Source: Paracoccaceae bacterium (lineage in GTDB: Bacteria; Pseudomonadota; Alphaproteobacteria; Rhodobacterales; Rhodobacteraceae). From it: 64,000 nucleotides of DNA. Under the pieces are notes generated by a model. That model searched no databases and was not told where the DNA came from. It saw only the letters and a list, made by a program, of their open reading frames with translations. The position numbers and the translations under genes are program-made. The DNA lies in contig JABDLJ010000016.1 in NCBI GenBank assembly GCA_013003075.1, forward strand, positions 1-64,000. Direction: 5' to 3'. How positions within the stretch are numbered: the stretch's first letter is position 1; every line of letters starts with the position of its first letter. Of this stretch, positions 36,303 to 45,777 are shown in pieces.

Positions 36303-38581
36303 CTAACCTGCAAGGGCTTCGGGCGGCACACCTGCGCCGGGCCGAGAGATGCCGGTTGCGTTTTCGAGCAAGTCGACGGGATCTAGGATCAGTGCGATCT
36401 GCCCATCGCCCAGGATCGTCGCGGCCGCGACGCCGCGCACGTGCCCGTAGTTGTCATTGAGGCCCTTTATGACGACTTGCCTCTGGTCGGCGATGTCATC
36501 GACAACAAGCGCCGCGCGGCTGCCATCTTCCTGGTTGATCAGCAGGACGATGGCGCCATCCTCGATCTCTTGCGGCGGCCGATAGCCCAGCTCGGTCGCC
36601 AGATCCAGAAGCGGCACGAAGGTCTTGCGGACCTGAAGAACCTGCGTCTTCGGACCAAGGCTGCGCATATCTTCGCATCGCAGCGAAAGTGTTTCGGAGA
36701 TCGTGCTGAGCGGCACAACCAGCGTTTCGCCGGCAACGCTGACGACCATACCGTCCAGCACCGCAAGCGTCAGCGGCAGCGAGATTGCAAAGCTGGTCCC
36801 CTTTCCCGTCTCCGAGGTCGTGGTGATCCGCCCGCCAAGCGCCGAGATCGCATTCCTGACCCGTCCATTCCAACCCCGCGGCCCGAAAGATTGGACACTT
36901 CGCTGGCCGTCGAAAAACCGGGCAGAAAGAGAAGATTGTCGACCTCGCTATCGCTTAGTTCGTGATCGGCCGGGATCAGGCCCTTCTGCTCGGCGATGGA
37001 CTTCACCTTGGCGCGATTGATCCCGCCGCCGTCGTCGGCAACCTCGATGATGACGCGACCCGATTTGTGCGATGCCGAAAGCGTGACGATGCCCTCGGCG
37101 GACTTGCCGGCCTCGATGCGCTTTTCGGTGGATTCAAGCCCATGATCGACGGCGTTGCGAATCATGTGGGTCAGCGGGTCGGCGAGCCGTTCGATCACGG
37201 TCTTGTCGATCTCGGTGTTTTCGCCTTCGGTCTTCAGCCGCACCTTCTTGCCGACGTCGCCAGAGGCTTCACGCACGATACGCGCCATGCGCTGGAACAA
37301 GGATTTGACCGGCTGGGCGCGGATCATCATCACGCTGTCCTGAATATCCCGCGTCAGTTGCTGGAATTCGTCGAGCCCGGCGGCAATGGTGGTTTGGTTG
37401 GCAACGCCGGCTTCGGTCAGCGATTGGGCCAGCATCGCCTGGTTGATGACAAGCTCACCCACCAGGTTGACGAGGCGGTCAATACGCTCAAGATCGACGC
37501 GCACGGTCGCCGAGGCGTTGCCGACCGACTTGCCAGCCCCCGCGGCATCTTTCTTCGCCGTCGCTGCAGCTGCATTGGAGGGCGACTTGGGCGGCGATTT
37601 GCCGTTATCCTTGGTATCGGCCTCGGTCATTGGGGCGGGGGCAGCGCTGGCTTCGGTCGCTGCTGCGGCTGGATCTGCCGGCGGCGCCTCCGGGGCGGTT
37701 TGGGGCATCGGCGTGACATAGGTCGCGGGATCGGGCGCATCCGGAACCCGCGTCTCTGCAAGGTCCGGCGGCGCAAGACCGCCGGCCGCCGCGAGCGGCT
37801 CGATCGTCAGATCGCACAACCCATCGACAAACTCGAAGATCTCGCGGATGCCGGCCTCGTCGATCTCGGTTTGGATCTCGATGGTCCAACTGAGCGCGGC
37901 GGCGGGCAGGGCCAGATCGCCGAGATCGGGCAAATCAGAGACATGCGCCACAACCCTGCAGACGCCAAGCTCGGCAAGCGCGCGAAGCAGAAACAGAGGC
38001 TCGCTTCCAGAGCTGTATAGCCCGACATGCGGCATGAAGGCGATCCGGTAGCCGCCGCTTGCCGGCGCTTCGAGATCGTCGCCAGGATCATCGAGAGCCG
38101 GCAGGCCCCCATCACCCAGATCGCCAAGATCGCCCAGATCGAGCGACAGCGCCATCGGCTGGAAATCCTCTTCGCTGACCTCTTCTTCGTCCTCGGCGCC
38201 GGCCAGCTCTTCAAGCTGCTCCAGCAGGGGTTCGATCTGTTCGGCTGGAACCGAGCTGTCTTCCCGCGCCGCGGCCACGATATCCGATAGAGTATCGCCG
38301 CACTGAAAGAAAAGCAGCATGGCCTCTGCGTCGGGCACCAGATTACCGGCTCGCACCTCGTCCAGCGCGGTCTCGAACGCATGCGCAAAGCCCACCACCT
38401 GATCGAGACCGAACGCTCCGGCGCCGCCCTTGATCGAATGCACCGCGCGGAAGACCACGTTGATGGTCTCATCGTCGCCGCTGCCATCTTCGATCTGCTG
38501 CAGCCCGTCCTGCAATGCCTCTAGAAGTTCATCGCATTCGATGAAAAAACTGTCACGAATTTCCTGCATTGCGTCTGACAT
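36303..38581 (-). pseudogene. cheA: Chemotaxis histidine kinase CheA with a 1-base deletion in the ATPase domain
   Basis: Frame 1 (from 38581) has the HPt domain with phospho-His in AVHSIKGGAGAFG (about residue 47), a P2-like region, an Ala/Pro linker, the dimer domain VDLERIDRLVNLVGELV and the kinase N box IRNAVDHGLES. It reaches SGRGVGMD near 36866 then switches to RSRRL-type Arg-rich residues and stops at 36770. The expected VVRNAISALGGRITTT appears in another frame, continuing through LPLTLAVLDGMVVSVAGETL, the CheW-like P5 domain, to 36303. One base is missing (about 36861). Combined length would be 759 residues. Without repair, the kinase lacks the end of P4 and P5. Confidence 0.83.
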
Positions 38582-38588
38582 GGAAATG

Positions 38589-38954
38589 CTACCCCGCGAC
38601 CATGTGCAGGGCTTTGACCAACTTGACCGGATCGAACGGTTTGACGATCCATCCCGTGGCGCCCGAATTGCGCGCCTTGGCCTTCAACTCGTCCGAGCTT
38701 TCGGTCGTAAGCACCAGAATGGGAATGGTTTTGTAGTCGTCCTGGTCCCGGACGGCGTCGATGAACCCAAATCCGTCAAGGCGCGGCATGTTTATGTCGG
38801 TGATGATCACGTCGGGGTCGAGCCCATCGAGAACCTCCAGCCCGTGCTGGCCATCCTCGGCAAGATGCGGCGTCATGCCCGCCTCGACCAAAGTCAGCTT
38901 CAGCATGTCCCGGATGGTCCGGCTGTCATCGACGGCAAGCACTTTCAGCGTCAT
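38589..38954 (-). CDS. cheY: CheY-type response regulator
   Basis: A 121-residue receiver: acidic pair LAVDDSRTIRD, phosphoacceptor Asp in IITDINMPRLDG, Thr in LVLTTESS, Lys in WIVKPFDP. It overlaps the STAS gene by 4 bases and is followed 7 bases later by cheA. Two cheY genes flank cheA-cheW-cheR in this operon; one may act as motor regulator and one as phosphate sink, which cannot be told from sequence. Confidence 0.94.
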   Translation of the reverse strand: MTLKVLAVDDSRTIRDMLKLTLVEAGMTPHLAEDGQHGLEVLDGLDPDVIITDINMPRLDGFGFIDAVRDQDDYKTIPILVLTTESSDELKAKARNSGATGWIVKPFDPVKLVKALHMVAG

Positions 38955-39229
38955 GCGGCGCGCTCCTTCATCATGTCATCGTGGCTCAGCCCCATTTCCG
39001 CAAGTTGAGCATGAATTGCGTCCGGCAAGCCTTCGATATCGAACGCTTTTCGATCCTTGATCCAGGATTGGGTGGCGCACATGATAAGCTGCGCCGCCTG
39101 CACGCCCAGATGATCCACCGCGGCGCCGTCCAGCACCAGATCGCTGCCACGGGCTGCGCGGATCTGCCCAAGCAGCGCCTCGGCGGCGCGAAAATCCAGC
39201 TTCGGCGCAAGGTCGATACGCATCGTCAT
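38951..39229 (-). CDS. STAS-domain protein at the head of the chemotaxis operon
   Basis: A 92-residue STAS (anti-sigma factor antagonist-like) protein from ATG 39229 (an ATG at 39223 is possible). The core is RIDLAPKLDFRAAEALLGQI, DLVLDGAAVDHLGVQAAQLI and the last helix with MGLSHDDMMKERA. In phosphorylated STAS proteins a Ser sits in the S-S-G or D-S-G loop; here that loop reads VDHLG, so it may not be phosphorylated. Related small STAS proteins are seen with che operons in Rhodobacterales and are of unknown role. Confidence 0.8.
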   Translation of the reverse strand: MTMRIDLAPKLDFRAAEALLGQIRAARGSDLVLDGAAVDHLGVQAAQLIMCATQSWIKDRKAFDIEGLPDAIHAQLAEMGLSHDDMMKERAA

Positions 39230-39326
39230 CGCGTCCGTCCCCGGCCAACGCCAAAGTTCACTTTCAGCCAATTGCGCATTGCTTTTCCCAACGGTGCATT
39301 CGACCGAGGGTCTAACGTGCGGCGGG

Positions 39327-39341
39327 TTAAGGTGTGGTTAC
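39327..39341. promoter_or_regulatory. CtrA-like box upstream of the chemotaxis operon
   Basis: TTAAGGTGTGGTTAC is TTAA-N7-TTAC, one base from the CtrA consensus TTAA-N7-TTAA, about 100 bases before the STAS start in the 92-base gap to glk. CtrA controls motility and chemotaxis in Rhodobacterales; binding here is inferred. Confidence 0.45.
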
Positions 39342-39363
39342 GGCGCGCAGGACGGCATTGAGC

Positions 39364-40335
39364 CTACATGATCCGCGCCAGGTTACCGGCCAGGCCCGTC
39401 AGGGCGGCATAGTCGTCCTCGACTATGCGGACCGGGAAATTCTGCATGAAGCCGGCAAACCGTCCCTTGTCGCGGAAGGCATCGACGAAACCGAATTCAG
39501 CAAGGTACGGTGTCATGGCGCGTGAGATACCTCCGACCAGAAAAACGCCGCCGAAAGGCAGGTGGATCAACGCCTGGTTTCCGGCCACTGTTCCAAGCAT
39601 TCGCGCGAAGATCCGCACGGCCTCTTCGGCGCGCGCATCGCCCGCGGCCAGCCGATCCATGATTTCGGCCGAGCCACGCTCGGCCGGATCGCCAGCCTCG
39701 TGGCCGAGCCAGGAATAAACCCGTCCCAGGCCGCGCCCCGACAACACGTCTTCGACCGCCGGAAAGCCATGCGCGGTCTCAACGAACTTGCACAGGCGCA
39801 GCTCTTCTTCAGTGCGGATCGGCAAGTTGGAATGGCCCGCCTCCGATGGCGGCACTATGCGGACCTGGCCCAGGCTATGCACGGGCGCCACATTGAAGCC
39901 GGTGCCGACGCCGATCACGAGCTTGGCGGCATCGGGCGCCGCAGGCTGTCCGTCAAGGATCGTGACAAGGTTTTCCTCGGCGATCCGGCCCAGAGCGTGG
40001 CCCTGCGCCTGAAGATCGTTCAGAACCGCCACGGTCTCGGCACGGGTGGCGCGCGCCACGGTGTCTTCATCGATGGTCCAGTCGAGATTGGTCAACGTGC
40101 CGCGCCCATCGCGCACCGGGCCCGCGATCGCGACCGAGGCGCCTTTGCAGTCAACGCCGCCCTCGGCCTCGATATAGGCGCGCAGGACGGTCTCGAGCCC
40201 GGGGTAGTCAGAATTGCGGTACCGGCGGATGGTGTCCGGCAGCAGGTCCTCGCCCTCGGCGAGCGCCACACGGGTGTTCGTCCCCCCGATGTCGGCCACC
40301 ATGGAATAAACATCGGCCGGGCGCGAGGACGGCAT
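39364..40335 (-). CDS. glk: Glucokinase
   Basis: A 323-residue ROK-unrelated (GlkA-type) bacterial glucokinase: ATP-phosphate loop VADIGGTNTRVAL near the start, LTNLDWTIDED, the sugar-binding segment VIGVGTGFNVAP, and PSEAGHSNLPIRTEEEL. It phosphorylates glucose released from alpha- or beta-glucosides. It is the last gene of a minus-strand run LacI-beta-glucosidase-glk next to the aglEFGAK operon, so it probably feeds glucose into metabolism. Confidence 0.95.
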   Translation of the reverse strand: MPSSRPADVYSMVADIGGTNTRVALAEGEDLLPDTIRRYRNSDYPGLETVLRAYIEAEGGVDCKGASVAIAGPVRDGRGTLTNLDWTIDEDTVARATRAETVAVLNDLQAQGHALGRIAEENLVTILDGQPAAPDAAKLVIGVGTGFNVAPVHSLGQVRIVPPSEAGHSNLPIRTEEELRLCKFVETAHGFPAVEDVLSGRGLGRVYSWLGHEAGDPAERGSAEIMDRLAAGDARAEEAVRIFARMLGTVAGNQALIHLPFGGVFLVGGISRAMTPYLAEFGFVDAFRDKGRFAGFMQNFPVRIVEDDYAALTGLAGNLARIM

Positions 40336-40371
40336 GGCAGGTCACCTCTTCAGAATGCGGCGGGCGCGGCG

Positions 40372-41706
40372 TCAGCCCCGCGCAAGAGCCGCTTTGAGGG
40401 CGTGATAGGATGCTTTGGGGGTACGCTGCAAGCTGTCGAAATCGACGTGAACCAGTCCAAAGCGCTTCTCATAGCCAAGCGCCCACTCGAAATTGTCCAG
40501 AAGCGACCAGGCATAATACCCCGCCACCGGCGCCCCCGCGGCGATCGCGCGGCGCACCGCACCAAGGTGCTGATCGAGATAGTCGATCCGGTGCGGATCA
40601 TCGACGGCGCCATCTTCGATTTCATCGGGGGCCGCCATGCCGTTCTCGGTCACGTAAAGTGGCAGATCGCCAGTATAGTCGCGATGCGTCCGCTTCAGGA
40701 GGTATTCCAGCCCCTCGGGATAGATCTCCCAGCCCATCGCGGTTTTCGGCAGCGGGCCGTCGACCTCGTGATGGCTGGGCCAGGGATCGTCATTCGGCGC
40801 AATCAGCTTGCGCGTGTAGTAGTTGATCCCGCACCAGTCCACCGGTGCGCCGATGACATCGAAATCGTCCTGCCACCCTTTGGGCAGGTGTGGCCCCAGA
40901 CCTTCCAGAACGGTATCGGGATACGCCTTCTTGAACATGCCCGAGATGAAGAAGTGGTTGTAATAGCCGTCATAAAGCTCGGCTGCCGCCGCGGCTTGGG
41001 GGGTGTCATCGGCGGGCGCGGCGTACTCCATGTTGCACACGGCGCCGAGATTGCTCATCCCCAGAGCGCGCATCGTTTCGATCGCGCGGCCGTGCGCCAG
41101 AAGCACGTGGTGCATGGCACGCGCGGTCGCGCGGATGTCGCGCAGCCCCGGCGCATGGTGCCCCAGGAAATGCGACAGCCAGCCGACGCACCACGGCTCG
41201 TTGATCGGCGCGGCCGACCAGACCCTGTCGCCGATCCGACCCATGATAACCTCGGTGAAATCGGCAAACCAGCCGGCGATGTCGCGGTTGCGCCAGCCGC
41301 CGAGATCGGCCAGAGGCGAGGGCAGCTCCCAGTGATACAGCGTGGCCGCCGGCTTCAGCCCGCGCTCCAGCATCCCGTCCACCAGCCGGTCATAAAAATC
41401 GAGCCCCTCGGGATTGGGCGTGCCGCGCCCTTCGGGCAGGACCCGCGCCCAGCTTGTGGAAAACCGGTAGACGTCGAAATTGCCCTCGGCGAGCAGATCG
41501 AGATCATCCGCGTAGCGATGATAGTGATCGCAGGCGATATCGCCGTTCTCGGCGCGCACCACATTGCCGGGCGTTGCCGCGAACGTGTCCCAGTGGGTCT
41601 TGCCGGCGCCGCCGAACGAATGGCCTTCGATCTGGTACGATGAGGTCGCAGCCCCGAACTGAAAGCCCTCGGGGAAGTCGGAGCGCGCAAAATCCATCAC
41701 ATTCAA
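40372..41706 (-). CDS. GH1 beta-glucosidase
   Basis: A 444-residue glycoside hydrolase family 1 enzyme, cytoplasmic (no signal peptide). The general acid/base Glu is in AAPINEPWCVGW (about residue 170), the nucleophile Glu in PLYVTENGMAAPD (about 352), and the N-terminus DFPEGFQFGAATSSYQIEG is the family signature. It cleaves beta-linked glucosides such as cellobiose. It overlaps the LacI stop (ATGA) and is followed by glk. It shares the locus with an alpha-glucoside importer, so it may act on an imported mixed or aryl glucoside. Confidence 0.95.
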   Translation of the reverse strand: MNVMDFARSDFPEGFQFGAATSSYQIEGHSFGGAGKTHWDTFAATPGNVVRAENGDIACDHYHRYADDLDLLAEGNFDVYRFSTSWARVLPEGRGTPNPEGLDFYDRLVDGMLERGLKPAATLYHWELPSPLADLGGWRNRDIAGWFADFTEVIMGRIGDRVWSAAPINEPWCVGWLSHFLGHHAPGLRDIRATARAMHHVLLAHGRAIETMRALGMSNLGAVCNMEYAAPADDTPQAAAAAELYDGYYNHFFISGMFKKAYPDTVLEGLGPHLPKGWQDDFDVIGAPVDWCGINYYTRKLIAPNDDPWPSHHEVDGPLPKTAMGWEIYPEGLEYLLKRTHRDYTGDLPLYVTENGMAAPDEIEDGAVDDPHRIDYLDQHLGAVRRAIAAGAPVAGYYAWSLLDNFEWALGYEKRFGLVHVDFDSLQRTPKASYHALKAALARG

Positions 41707-42749
41707 CCTTGTCTTGCCGTAGGTGTTTGGCGTGCCGGTCCAGTGGACTGGCCGACCACGAAATCGACCTCGAGCAGCTCTTGCATGAAGCCTGATTGCG
41801 GCTTGGAGATCTGCGCCATCAAAAGCCGCGCCACGCGCTGCCCCGCCTGTCTGACCGACGATCGCAGCGCGGTAAAGATCGGAATGTCGGGCCCGTTCTC
41901 GAAATAGGACAGATCGTCGTCATGCGCGATCACTGATATGTCGCGATTGAGCCGAAGCCCGAGATCATCGAGCGCCCGGCGAATTCCGAAAGCGATGATC
42001 ATCGACGAGGCCAAAAGCGCCGTCGGCGGATCCGGCAGACCAAGCAAGGCCCGGGTCGTGGCGTAGCCGTGATGCTCGGTCATCTCGCCCGAGCGGATGA
42101 TGCCCGGATCCTCGCCGATACCGCGCGAGGCCAGCGCCGACAGGTAACCGGCACGGCGCCGCGCCGCGAAATCAAGCTCTTCGATCCCGTTGATCAGGCC
42201 GATCCGGTGATGGCCAAGATCCATCAGAAAATTGGTCGCGCGCTCAAAGGCGCGGCGATTGTTCACGTCGACCCAGTTGTAGTCGCTTGCCACCCCCGAG
42301 GATCGCCCGTGCACCACAAAGGGCAGACCGATCTGCTGCAGCAGTTCGATCCGCCCATCGCGGACCCGCGGCGCGTGGACGATGATGCCATCGACCGTGC
42401 CCTTGGCGGCAATATCGCGGTAGATCTTCTGCTCGTCGGTTTCCTTGACGATCGACAGATGCGTGACATAGCCGTGCTGGGCATAGACGGCGCCGGCGCC
42501 GGCGATGAAGTCGGCAAAGACCGGGTTCACGATTTCATGCTCGGATCCAAGCGGCACGATATGGGCAATCGCCATCGACCGCCCGGTGGCCAGCGCCTTG
42601 GCGCGGACGTTGGGCTGGTAGTTGTGCAGCGCCGCTGCGGCCTCCACGCGCAGACGGGTGGCCTCGCTTACCTCGGGGTAGCCATTCAAAGCCCGGCTGA
42701 CCGTTGTTTGAGACAGGCCAAGCTTGCTGGCCAACTCTTTGAGATTCAT
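41703..42749 (-). CDS. aglR: LacI family repressor, AglR-like
   Basis: A 348-residue regulator starting with the helix-turn-helix MNLKELASKLGLSQTTVSRALNGYPEVSEATR, followed by a periplasmic-binding-like effector domain (DIAAKGTVDGIIVHAPRV, GHHRIGLINGIEELDFAARR, LDDLGLRLNRDISVIAHDD). It diverges from aglE; in Sinorhizobium meliloti the corresponding LacI-type regulator AglR represses aglEFGAK. Operators of the AAAGCGCTTT type lie on both sides of the gap. It probably senses an alpha-glucoside or glucose derivative. Confidence 0.9.
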   Translation of the reverse strand: MNLKELASKLGLSQTTVSRALNGYPEVSEATRLRVEAAAALHNYQPNVRAKALATGRSMAIAHIVPLGSEHEIVNPVFADFIAGAGAVYAQHGYVTHLSIVKETDEQKIYRDIAAKGTVDGIIVHAPRVRDGRIELLQQIGLPFVVHGRSSGVASDYNWVDVNNRRAFERATNFLMDLGHHRIGLINGIEELDFAARRRAGYLSALASRGIGEDPGIIRSGEMTEHHGYATTRALLGLPDPPTALLASSMIIAFGIRRALDDLGLRLNRDISVIAHDDDLSYFENGPDIPIFTALRSSVRQAGQRVARLLMAQISKPQSGFMQELLEVDFVVGQSTGPARQTPTARQG

Positions 42750-42763
42750 TGCGAAAATTCCTC

Positions 42764-42773
42764 AAAGCGCTTT
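42764..42773. promoter_or_regulatory. LacI-type operator near the aglR start
   Basis: AAAGCGCTTT, a perfect 10-bp palindrome, 15 bases upstream of the aglR start. It probably serves autoregulation. Confidence 0.7.
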
Positions 42774-42890
42774 TAAGTTCAGACTACATTAGCGATGAAT
42801 CTTACGCGCGTCAAAGCGGACACTTGAATCCGGCCTAAAAAATTCGCGTGGAAAATACCTTGTTTTCAAAGCGATCCCGAAAATGACGCA

Positions 42891-42941
42891 TTGACTTCGA
42901 TGCAATGATGGGCGACGCTCGACCAGCCCAAAGCGCTTTGG
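42891..42941 (+). promoter_or_regulatory. aglE promoter region with a 14-bp LacI-type operator
   Basis: A possible -35 TTGACT is at 42891-42896; the -10 is poor. CCAAAGCGCTTTGG at 42928-42941 is a perfect palindrome sharing the core of the site near aglR, about 70 bases before aglE, well placed to block transcription. Confidence 0.65.
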
Positions 42942-43011
42942 CGTTCCCGAGGTGCGGGTCAACAATTCAGAACTCAGGCGCGCTCAAGCGCGCAGAACCG
43001 GGGAGAAAATC

Positions 43012-44280
43012 ATGAATAGAGTACTGTATGCCAGCGCGGCAGCAGTAGCGCTGACCGCCGGAATGGCCAGCGCGGAACAGGTCACCGTGTTCGGCCCATG
43101 GCTTGGACCGGACCAGATCAACGTCGAAGCCGTACTTGCAGCCTTCGCCGAGTCCTCGGGCCACGATGTGCGCTATGTCGGATCGGACAGTTTCGAGCAG
43201 CAGATCGCTGTTGACCTCGAAGCGGGATCGCCGCCCAACGTGGCTGCATTTCCCCAGCCCGGTCTTGCGGCCGAGATGGCGAACCGGGGCTTTCTGACAC
43301 CGCTGTCCAACGGCACTGCCGACTGGCTGCGCGAGAATTACGCGGCGGGCGATTCCTGGGTCGATCTCGGCACCTATGCCGATCCGGGCGGCAACATGAA
43401 CATGTACGGGTTTCCCTACAAGACCGATGTGAAATCGCTGGTCTGGTTCGTGCCGGAGAACTTCGAGGATGCCGGGTATGAAATCCCCGGCACCATGGAA
43501 GAGCTGAAGGCCCTGACCGATCAGATCGTTGCCGACGGCGAGACGCCGTGGTGCATCGGTCTGGGATCCGGCGGTGCGACCGGCTGGCCTGCAACCGACT
43601 GGGTCGAGGACCTTCTGCTGCGCACGCAGGATCCGGGCGTCTATGACCAGTGGGTGACCAACGAAATTGCGTTCGACGATCCCAGAATCGTCGCCGCGAT
43701 CGAAGAGTTCGGCGCGTTTGCCCGCAATGACGACTACGTCGCCGGCGGCGCAGGCGTGGTGGCCTCGACCGACTTCCGCGACAGCCCCAAGGGCATGTTC
43801 TCCAGCCCGCCGCAGTGCTATATGCACCGCCAGGCGTCGTTCATCCCGGCCTTCTTCCCCGAAGGCACGATCGTGGGTGAGGATGCCGATTTCTTCTACT
43901 TCCCGGCCTATTCGGACAAGGATCTCGGCAGCCCGGTTCTGGGCGCGGGGACGACCTGGGTGATCACCAATGACAGCCAGGGCGCTCATGACCTGATCGA
44001 GTTCCTCAAGACACCTCAGGCGCATGAAATCTGGATGGCCCGCAAAGGCTTCCTGACGCCGTTCAAGGGCGCCAACCCCGATGCGTTCAGCGATCCGACG
44101 CTGAGAAAGATGAACGACATCCTTCTGGGCGCGACGACCTTCCGGTTTGACGGCTCTGACCTGATGCCCGGCGGTGTTGGCGCGGGAACCTTCTGGACCG
44201 GCATGGTCGACTACACCGGCGGCAAGCCTGCTGCCGAGGTGGCGTCCGAGATCCAGTCCTCGTGGGAAGCGCTGAAGTAA
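43012..44280 (+). CDS. aglE: Alpha-glucoside ABC transporter substrate-binding protein
   Basis: A 422-residue periplasmic binding protein with a signal peptide ending at GMASAEQ. The start at 43012 has GGGGAGA just upstream; the reading from 42952 would overlap the leader. The mature part begins VTVFGPWLGPDQINVEAVL and includes FPYKTDVKSLVWFVPENFED and GATGWPATDWVEDLLL, as in AglE of rhizobia. It binds alpha-glucosides (for example sucrose, trehalose, maltose) and delivers them to AglFG. A strong hairpin follows the gene. Confidence 0.93.
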   Translation: MNRVLYASAAAVALTAGMASAEQVTVFGPWLGPDQINVEAVLAAFAESSGHDVRYVGSDSFEQQIAVDLEAGSPPNVAAFPQPGLAAEMANRGFLTPLSNGTADWLRENYAAGDSWVDLGTYADPGGNMNMYGFPYKTDVKSLVWFVPENFEDAGYEIPGTMEELKALTDQIVADGETPWCIGLGSGGATGWPATDWVEDLLLRTQDPGVYDQWVTNEIAFDDPRIVAAIEEFGAFARNDDYVAGGAGVVASTDFRDSPKGMFSSPPQCYMHRQASFIPAFFPEGTIVGEDADFFYFPAYSDKDLGSPVLGAGTTWVITNDSQGAHDLIEFLKTPQAHEIWMARKGFLTPFKGANPDAFSDPTLRKMNDILLGATTFRFDGSDLMPGGVGAGTFWTGMVDYTGGKPAAEVASEIQSSWEALK

Positions 44281-44299
44281 GCTGACCGACAAAGATCGG

Positions 44300-44325
44300 T
44301 CCGCCCCGGCCTGCGCCGGGGCGGA
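44300..44325. repeat. Stable GC hairpin between aglE and aglF
   Basis: A perfect 11-bp stem TCCGCCCCGGC/GCCGGGGCGGA with a CTGC loop and no T-run, 20 bases after the aglE stop. Such hairpins often protect the upstream binding-protein mRNA and lower downstream gene dosage. The rest of the 237-base gap holds only a short AT-rich inverted repeat and the aglF RBS. Confidence 0.7.
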
Positions 44326-44517
44326 TACCCAGCCAATGTGCGCCCCGATGGCTTTTTGAAAAGCCGGGAGAAGCCGCACACGACAACAGACCGAACCGAC
44401 AGTGGAGACGGGCCATTGCGGCGTCTTCTCAGGACATAAAATTCGCAGCCGATCCGAGCCGGGGCAAATGCCCGCGTGCACGCCTCGGCCAAGCAAATGA
44501 ACGCAGGAGGGGATCAC

Positions 44518-45765
44518 ATGGAAGCGGCGCTACTTGGTGTATTCACCATCATCATCGGCGTTGGTGGGTGTATAAGTTACTTCTACTTTTCCAACTTGTT
44601 CACCGACAAGGTCCTGTTTCCGGCCCGCAATATCAGCGAGGCGGACGTTGGCGGACACCGCACCCGGGCCGCTCTTTGGACGGCCGCTATCCCGTTCTTG
44701 ATCCTCGTTGCCGTCATCATCATCCAGGTGGTTCTGGCCGGCGTATTCGCGCTTGTCTCACCTGGCGTCGACGCCGTTGCGATCGGCATTCCGACCAAGG
44801 TCCTGATCTACGCCGCGGTTATCGCCGTGGTGATCGGCGCGCTGATCTTCTTCATCACCGGCTCCAAGCCGGTCTCTGCGGGGCAAAACATCAACCGCGC
44901 CAACGCGCTCAGGCCGTGGCTTTTTCTGGCGCCCGCGCTGACCGCGCTGGGGCTTTATCTTGCCTATCCCGTGCTCGAGACGCTGCGCCTGTCGCTGACC
45001 GAGCGCATCCCCGGCGGTGGGTCGGACTTCGTCGGGCTGGCAAACTACGCCCAGATGATGTCCGAGGCCAAGTTCTGGGAAGCGCTGACCAACAACATGT
45101 ACTGGCTGATCGTTGTGCCCGCCTTGTCGACCGCGTTCGGACTTCTGGCCGCCCAGCTGACCGACCGGATTTCCTGGGGCAATATCGCCAAATCGCTGAT
45201 CTTCATGCCGATGGCGATCTCTTTCGTCGGCGCCGCGGTGATCTGGAAGCTGGTCTATGACACCCGGCCCATCGACCAGGACCAGATCGGCGTTCTGAAC
45301 GCGATGTATCTCAGCCTTGGCGGCGACGAGCCGCAGACCTGGCTGACGATCCCGTTCTGGAACAACTTCTTTCTCATGGCGGTTCTGATCTGGATCCAGA
45401 CCGGCTTTGCGATGGTGATCCTCTCGGCCGCTCTGCGCGGCATTCCCGAAGAGACCATCGAAGCCGCGATCATCGACGGCGCCTCGCCCTTCCAGATCTT
45501 CTTCAAGATCAAGATCCCGCAGATCATGGGCACCATCGTCGTCGTCTGGACCACCATCACGATCGTGGTTCTGAAGATCTTCGACATCGTCTTTGCGATG
45601 ACCAACGGCCAGTGGGAGACGCAGGTGCTTGCCAACTACATGTACGACAAGCTGTTCCGCGCCAATGACTGGGGCGTCGGCTCTGCGGCGGCGATGATCA
45701 TCATGCTTCTTGTCACGCCAATTCTGATTTGGAACGTGCAGAACGCACGCAAAGAAATGCGCTAG
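44518..45765 (+). CDS. aglF: Alpha-glucoside ABC transporter permease AglF
   Basis: A 415-residue inner-membrane permease. Start ATG 44518 follows AGGAGGGG. It has two to three extra N-terminal helices (FTIIIGVGGCISYFYFS and so on) before the usual six-helix transport domain beginning ALRPWLFLAPALTALGLYLAYPV. The EAA loop is EETIEAAIIDGASPFQIFFKIKIPQIM. Longer than typical sugar permeases, as is known for AglF. Confidence 0.93.
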   Translation: MEAALLGVFTIIIGVGGCISYFYFSNLFTDKVLFPARNISEADVGGHRTRAALWTAAIPFLILVAVIIIQVVLAGVFALVSPGVDAVAIGIPTKVLIYAAVIAVVIGALIFFITGSKPVSAGQNINRANALRPWLFLAPALTALGLYLAYPVLETLRLSLTERIPGGGSDFVGLANYAQMMSEAKFWEALTNNMYWLIVVPALSTAFGLLAAQLTDRISWGNIAKSLIFMPMAISFVGAAVIWKLVYDTRPIDQDQIGVLNAMYLSLGGDEPQTWLTIPFWNNFFLMAVLIWIQTGFAMVILSAALRGIPEETIEAAIIDGASPFQIFFKIKIPQIMGTIVVVWTTITIVVLKIFDIVFAMTNGQWETQVLANYMYDKLFRANDWGVGSAAAMIIMLLVTPILIWNVQNARKEMR

Positions 45766-45777
45766 GGGGACGGGAAA

